Positions 23,101-30,857 of a DNA stretch of 64,000 nt are shown one piece after another (position 1 is the stretch's first letter; every line of letters begins with the position of its first letter). A program made the translations under genes and the position numbers. The notes below the pieces were generated by a model, which saw only the letters and a program-made list of their open reading frames with translations, was not told where the DNA came from and did not search any database. Origin of the DNA: Hofstenia miamia (taxonomy: Eukaryota > Xenacoelomorpha > Acoela > Hofsteniidae). Location: positions 297,383-361,382 of the forward strand of contig CABFPE010000198.1 of NCBI GenBank assembly GCA_900660155.1, read 5' to 3'.

Positions 23101-26100
23101 CTGCTAAATCTTGGATAACTTTGTCGAGTTCAGTAATGCTGACGAGTTTCAGCTGTCAACATTGAAGAGAGGAAGAATTAAACGTCGAGATTAAAATAAC
23201 AAAAATTTTGTTTTTCTCTTTCCTTCACAATGGTGCAAAAACGAATGTTACAAATCTTCCTCTGAACTCCTATTTATATATAAATAAATCATCTCGTATA
23301 TTTTTTTTCTTCTAAATCATCTCGTATATTTCTTCTCCTGTCCTTGTCTCTATTGGTGTTCCTCAAGGTTCTGTGTTTGCTGTTAGCTTACTCCTCATTG
23401 CTATCAACGACCTCCATCAATACGTCGGCAACTCATCATGTCTACTATATGTCGATAACACTGCGATTATCAACTTTGTAGTTTTTTTCCCTCCAATATT
23501 ACCTTTGATCTTGAGCTTTTGTCTACTTAGTCTTCCGTTACACATCCTGTTTTTATCCCAAGACATGTGGTATTTTTTTTCTGTATCTCCCCCTTCTGGT
23601 CTGCCTCTCCCTGTGAACTTTTCTCCTCATCACACTCATATTGGAGTTAAACTTACTACATACTTAAATTGGTCTGGACATGTGTCCTTTTTTAAATGGA
23701 AGGAAACAAAGGGTCAAAGTAAATAACACATTTTCCTAGTATATAAGTACCACAAGGAAAAGTCTTAGGCTTCATCCTTTTTAATTTATTGTAAAATAAT
23801 ACAGTATGCTGATGATATGTGCTTAATTAATACACATTCTAGCCCCATCATTGCAACTAAACAGAATGCAATTATGAATCAGTAAATGAGAACAAAACTC
23901 AGTTAATAATCTTCTCACCCAATAATGATAATTCACTAGTTAATAACATCAAACTAAATATAGGGAAAGAATCTCCACCAATAAAACAAGTACAGTCTGC
24001 AAAGTACCTGGGGTGACGACTTAAAACTTTCATGGGTTGCAAAATAGAAGGTGATAATAGCCATACAAAGTCTTCGCCAAATATGGCAGATAGTGAATAG
24101 TATCAAATGTTTGATTGAAGATTGTTGTGGAAAACCATATTTTCGAGAGAGTTATTTTCTAAAGATTGTCGATGGTCTGCCAGACTTGAGAAAAGAAGCC
24201 TGTTTGTGGTTCCAGAAGCGCAAAATATATTAAGCAAAATTTCGAAAGTTTTTGAAACTCGTCTTTGTTTTTAACCAATCTAGTACGCTGGAGGAGTTGT
24301 TGGTAGCTTGTTTTAGGATGTGTCGCTTAACTTCATAGCTCCCAAAGTCACCAACGGTTTTCTGTTTTCATTATAGGTCCATTCACGATATAAGATTTGA
24401 ACGAATAGTGCATTGCAGTGCAATGGAGACAGATGGAACCTTTCCCGAATTTATTGCATACATTCTTCTTTAAAAAAACCATAGGTAAAGCTCATCTGAT
24501 GATGGTGCAAGCACCGTAATCAATTTGCAGTGCCACAGACTAACCAATTGAAGAGTATGATTTGAGTTGCCAGATGACTCCTCACTACATTTCTGCACTT
24601 CAAGAAATCCAGCGAAATTAGCGTCGTTCTTGTTAAAGTCAACAGTACGTCAGTGCTTACTAAAAAAGGGAGGAATGTTGTAATTTGCTCATATTGCAAA
24701 ACAATACACTTTGGAATTGCTAGAGTAGTTCCCTTTTGTAGAGTCATTTTGCTTGAGGGTTTACTGCAAAGACAATTGTAACTGGGCATGCTTAAAATGT
24801 TTAAATGCATGGGACAAGCTTTTGAATGTGATAATTCTGAAACGCCTTCTTCACTGCAATGTTGAGGCAATGACAAACACATTGCAAATGCAAATCTTCT
24901 TTATGAGCGGCTACCCTATTTGATGCATTACCATTAATGAATACGTTTGCCTTTGTTGATGTTGTATTCGTCAAAAAGGGTTGTCCCCAAGTGAGGAGAT
25001 TACAGAGCCTGTCTTCGATTATCTGATAAACTGGGCTCGGATTATATGTTTTTTCAATTGTCAAAAATATGCTACAACATTTTAATAAATATGATTTTAT
25101 ATGCTTTTCGAACTAATGACTTAGTATTGCAAGGACTGCCGGTTAATACATTTCCTTTCACGATATTACTAATGTAGCAGCAACACTGGTATTCCAAAAC
25201 ATTTATTCAGTTCTTATAGGCACACAAAATTCAAATATGCTTGTTATTTGCTCGAACAAATGTTTTGCCAATGACTCTTCAGTGAAGGAGTGGTGAGTAG
25301 ATCCTGATACCGACTGAAGCTGCTTTGAACACTCGCTGTAGACAATGGAGCCCACTTCAGACGAAGGAGGCCGCAAGTAGATAGAGGCGACCGACCTGAA
25401 AGATCGGGAAATTGAGCCCCCAGAACAGCTGAAATTTTCTTCATCGAGATACCCAGTGTTTTTTCTGAGAACGTCGTCCAGTTTCTTCAGTGGAACACTG
25501 CCCGGAGGCATTTGAAGTTTCATGTGTTCAACGACTTGAATTTGCTCAGACAATGCGTCCCCATCCTTTTGTAGCTGCTCGATACTCTTTCGTAGGTGCC
25601 CATACGAATTGTATACCAATACGATGCTGAAAACCAAGGTGTCACTTTGAACAATATCCTTGGTCTTTATTATTGCATGTGGGTCCTTCTCCATGGACAG
25701 GATGAAGGACTTCACAGCTTCGTAGTTTTCGTAGTACTGAACTGCATTTATCCACGTCCCCAACGGACAATCACTGGCTCCGGTGGAAGACGAAGGCCAG
25801 TAACTTCGACGAAACGTACACAATGGGTCGGAGCCTTCACTAACACCTTCCTCATGGTTGACACTAATTCATCGACTTCTGGTTAGCAATCCCTCGCATT
25901 TTCTGCCAATCTATGCATGCCATGTGCCAGGCATGTCACGTGTACGGCCTTAGTTGAAAATGAGGTTGTACAAGTCCTCATTGCTTTCACCATGTATGGA
26001 GCAGCATCAGTTACAATGAGAAGGATATGTTCGAACTCGATTCAATTCGGATGAGGCACTGCATACTCTTCATTAGGGCCTGAAGTAGTGTCACTAGTAC

Positions 26101-29100
26101 AGCCTTTTCACGTTCATGAAGCATTACACAGAGTTTTAATTCATCTTATAAATTTCGCAAAATTGAACCACATTTGTTGTAAACCGCTTTTTTGAGTCTC
26201 ATCCATATTTGATTGAATATTTGTCTATTCAGGTGACTTTTCCAAAAGCATTCTTTGAATATTGTTTGCATTTTTGAGCCCAACTTTCAGGGAATTAAGG
26301 CACGACATACTGAACCTTGTCATTACCCACAACACACTAACAAATCAGTGTAATTGCGTTGCTCTTTACTGTCGCAGAAGAGGCTAATTGAACAACATAT
26401 TGGTTTTTAAAGGTTTTTCAGGGACCCACAATCCTTCCTAACTTATAAGTTTCCAACACTTGCTAAGATATTTTTTAGATTAGTAAAAGATACAATTTGT
26501 GGATATGTAGCTAAAAAAATTTTTTAAACGGTTTAGAGGCATACGATCATTTTTGAAATATGCTTCAAAATGACACTTACTGCTAAAATCAAAAACCTGT
26601 TCACGGTAGTATCTACAGTTACACCACTCGTCAACGAAATATTTATGAATTTAACATTACCATCAAGTAAATAGTTGAATTGCATTGGTAATCCATTTTA
26701 CTTTCAAAACGTTTTCATGGAGTTATAATAATGAGGTAAACTTGGTACTTTCAAAAACGACAAGCGGGGATGTCGGGGAATACGTTGCAAGCGTAATTTG
26801 ATTTTAGGAGTCTGAATAATATAAGATAGCAATACTTACTTTCAAGTGGGTTGGCCGTGTCTTCAATATCTGCAAATGGTGATTGCAATAACATTTCATA
26901 TATTCCTCATTGTTTTGAATATGTTATTTAAATTGAATTAGGACATAATTTCAAAAGTCTATTTAAATATTTCATATAAAAATATGTTAAAGTAAATCGA
27001 ATCACGCTTTGCTTTTGAGATTTAACTTTCAATAATGCAGTCTTCCGGATTAAAATGTAAATTACTAAGTAATTCTTTATTTTCTAAATGAAACGGTTGC
27101 AACGGTGGGTTAACTGAGATAGTTTTTTAGTTAGCTTTGCACCCCGGCATGGAACTTTATAAAACATTGTTTACTGAAGCAATGCATAACAGAACTAAAC
27201 ATTTAGTCGTTGCTATCTGTATTAATTTCAACCTATGGTTTATTATTCAGCCTTTTTAGGCAACCCGAATTTTCAAAGCACACTAATGTAGGATTTAGAG
27301 GTTCATTATGGTAAGCACCATTTTAAAAATGCTTTTTTAGTGTTTTGCGCAGAGTCCACGTCCTTACGCAATAAAGAAATTAATAAATATGAAGCACTAG
27401 TACTTTAGTGGTCAATATGTAATTATCACCAAAATACATCCATGTTTAATAACATTAATCAAAAACGATCTTTTCACAAATGCAATTATGCAAACTAATT
27501 AACTATAAACCTGAAATTCTAGCTTTGTAAGATATATATTTCACGAATGTTTTTTAATCGCAACATGCTTATGAAATGTGATAGTGTGTCGCCTTCCATT
27601 TAGTAGTATTTATTTTAGGGCTTCCTGTCCTTATGAGGCTTTCCGTCCATACATGAATCAAGCAGAAATGCAGATTGTTGCTCTGAAACAAGATGTTAAG
27701 GAGAAAGGCGCTGAGATTGCTTTGCTGAGGTCGAGAATCGACAAGTTATCGGACAGAATCAATCGTGCAGAACACAGCTTCAGTGTTAAAATCAGTATGA
27801 ATGAAGAAAAACAATTTACACTCAGTCAAGTAAGTATTTTCACTTACTTCCAATTTGTTGTTTTTAAAATTATAAGCTTCACTTTATTTGGAAGTGACAT
27901 TATAGTCTACTCAGAAACACATATGTTGTTGTCACATTAGCAGCAGGTTCAAACTTTCAAATAATTAAACCTCTTAGCTGGTTATTACCAATATTTCATT
28001 TAAAAATAATTAAAACTAATAGGAAGGAAATATTTAGCTATTCGACATTAGCTTGATTATTGTAATACAACTGACTCCTTTTTCAAGATTCTTATTTATC
28101 TGCGGTTTGCAGAATTTAATAGAAGCAGTGGATAGATCTGCATAAAAATAGTATAACGTGATGAAATTGAAAGAATTTAGAGATCGTAAGTTATTTAGAT
28201 GTAGTTATAAAGCCATTATATAAATAGTACATTTTAACTTTTCAAATATATATGTAATATGAAACGCATTCTTTAAATCCTTCTTGAAATACTGAGATTA
28301 TTTTAGGATCTAATTGATACAAAACGTAGCATCACAATGGTGAAGGATGAAATTTCGCTTATCAACGCTCGTCTGAACTCAGGAGCTGTGGGTCCCTATG
28401 ATCCTCAACAGATATTTAAGTGTAAGGGTACATTTGTGGGCCACACAAAGACTGTCTGGTGCTTGAGGGTTTACGGCGATTGGCTAATTAGTGGATGTGA
28501 GGATCACAAGATCAAAATATGGGACACGTGTACTAACTTCAAATGTATCCGAACACTAGAAGGACATTCGAGCAGTGTTTTGGCGTTGGCCACTCACAGT
28601 AACCGCTTGTTCAGTGGATCGGCTGATTGTCGAATTATTATGTGGGATTTATCGTAAGAAGTTTTATTATTTTAGTATAGGGCATTTTTTATTAATTTGC
28701 TTTATGTGGTTTAGTTATTCTCAATGCTTTATGGTCTACAATAGTTCTTTATCTAATAATATGCATTAGACTCAACACATTTAAACTGCATGCAGTTTTC
28801 TTTGAAATGCCGTTTCATCCATTATAAAGTCAGAAATCAATAACTGCTATGAACACGATGTGGTCAATTACAGCGCTTGCAAATGCAATGAGGTATTTAA
28901 TAATAAACCATCCTAACACATTTTTAAAAGGAAAATGTGCAAACATACAAAAAACACGGATTGTCAGCACACATTATTTCAAATGCATCCATTTTTGTTT
29001 TTAAATTTCCATTGCAAACCATTAGAATTAATGTTTTTTCTACAAATTAACGAGCAAATACATGATATAAAAGTGATGTTTTCTGTCAGGTGGTTTTGTT

Positions 29101-30823
29101 GCTTCATTTTGAATTTGTTGCGAAGTTTAATACTCTACAAAGAAAGCAATAACTGGGCAACATGTTGCGAGTTTGTGTTACCTTCACAACAGCTTTTCTT
29201 CGTAATTATGTAAAGCAATAGGTTGAATCCCTCAACGAATTGCTTCGAGTGGCCAGAGGTAGTGAACTCTGAATGTTTTCATTAAATTTCCACTGCCCAC
29301 TGTATTATCGATTGGCAAAAATTTGATATTCTGATTTGTTTCAGTACTTTGAGAATCTTTACCATCATTAGATTGTATCGGTTTTGTATTTTGATACTAT
29401 ATAATTGGGTTGATTTGATATTCCATAGAATATCGATTAATGAATTGAATCAGATTGACTGTGTGGAATAGACAACGTCTTTACAGACTGATGCAAAATT
29501 TCGATGGACACCTCTAAGTACGTTAGCATCAGGTATGTCGGTAGCATCTCCAAAATCTGTAGAAATATCAGGTCAACTAGATCTGCAAAAGGTAACGCAT
29601 AGGCTATTCCTTCTATACTTTCTGCACCTATTTGATCTTGTAAAGTAAACACGACGGGAATGAGCAACATCATCAAAAACTAACTTTTCATGTAGCGCTT
29701 TGGCACTGTTGCTTCTAGAGGACCATTTATCGTCTTGAATTTCACCGAATCAATAGATTTAGCAGTCAATAACATCTCAACTGATTTTGGCAATACTATG
29801 CATTGATCTATATTTGTTTCAGTCAATAACATCTAAACTGATTTTGGCAATACTATGCATTGATCTATATTTGTTTCAGAAGCAAGACCTGCTAAGAGCA
29901 TGTCTCTTAAAAAGAAATTTGAATGTTTCGCAGCATTGGCGTTAAATACAATTTCATTTGTGGCCAAGAATCAAGCAGCTCAAGTGCTTAAATCTAATTA
30001 TTGCAAATAGTTTTAATGTACATGTTTTCGTAAATTGTTGTTTTGATTTTCTCCCCAGTATGGATCATCAAGCCATAGTTGCACTAAGTATCGAAAAAAT
30101 TTTCTTAGACTATTTCCAATTAATATGTTGTCTATCTAAAACTTCTCTTTGATTGTTTGTAGTTTCATAGGCACATATTTCGGAGGCCTAATCTAAAATT
30201 ATTGGGGATTGTGCAATTGTTTACATAATATTGTTTAGGAACCTAACGAATCTCAAATCAATAATTGCTCATGACGATCCGATTTCTGCGTTGGCTTGTG
30301 GCAATAATATGCTTTTCAGTGGCTCCAACCGAGTCGTCAAAGTTTGGGATATTCACACTCTTCGAATGAAACAAGAGATTCACGTTCTAAATCACTGGGT
30401 GCGCGCCATGGCCACCAATGATCTTTATCTATTTTGCGGTGCCAATCAAACAATACGAATGTATTCACTGGAGAAATTGGAATGTGTTTGTAACTTGCAG
30501 GTACGTTTAGCATTTTCATATATAAAGATGTTGATGAATGAGGGGATATGTGTGGTCTATAACCTGCATTATTTTACAGAGATTGCAACTGAGGTCCCTT
30601 TTTTTATTAATTGGCTCTTAAATTTTTTACTTTCAAAATAGTGGTAATTTGTTTTTATTTGTGCTTTTCTAGTTGTATATTTGATATCTGAGCAGAATTT
30701 GCTTTTTTTCGTACACATTTTGTCAGTTTACGCAGCTCTCTGGTTGCATTTTTTATTTTTGTTGTCAAGAAAATTTCATTTATTTCTCGCAAGAATTTTC
30801 AAAATAGTTATTTATTGCCAGTG

Positions 30824-30857
<34 letters not shown>

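Noticed and set aside
26061-27618. tRNA or other RNA gene in intron 4
   Set aside because: No A/B box pair or cloverleaf was found on either strand here, and none elsewhere in the window that I could support.
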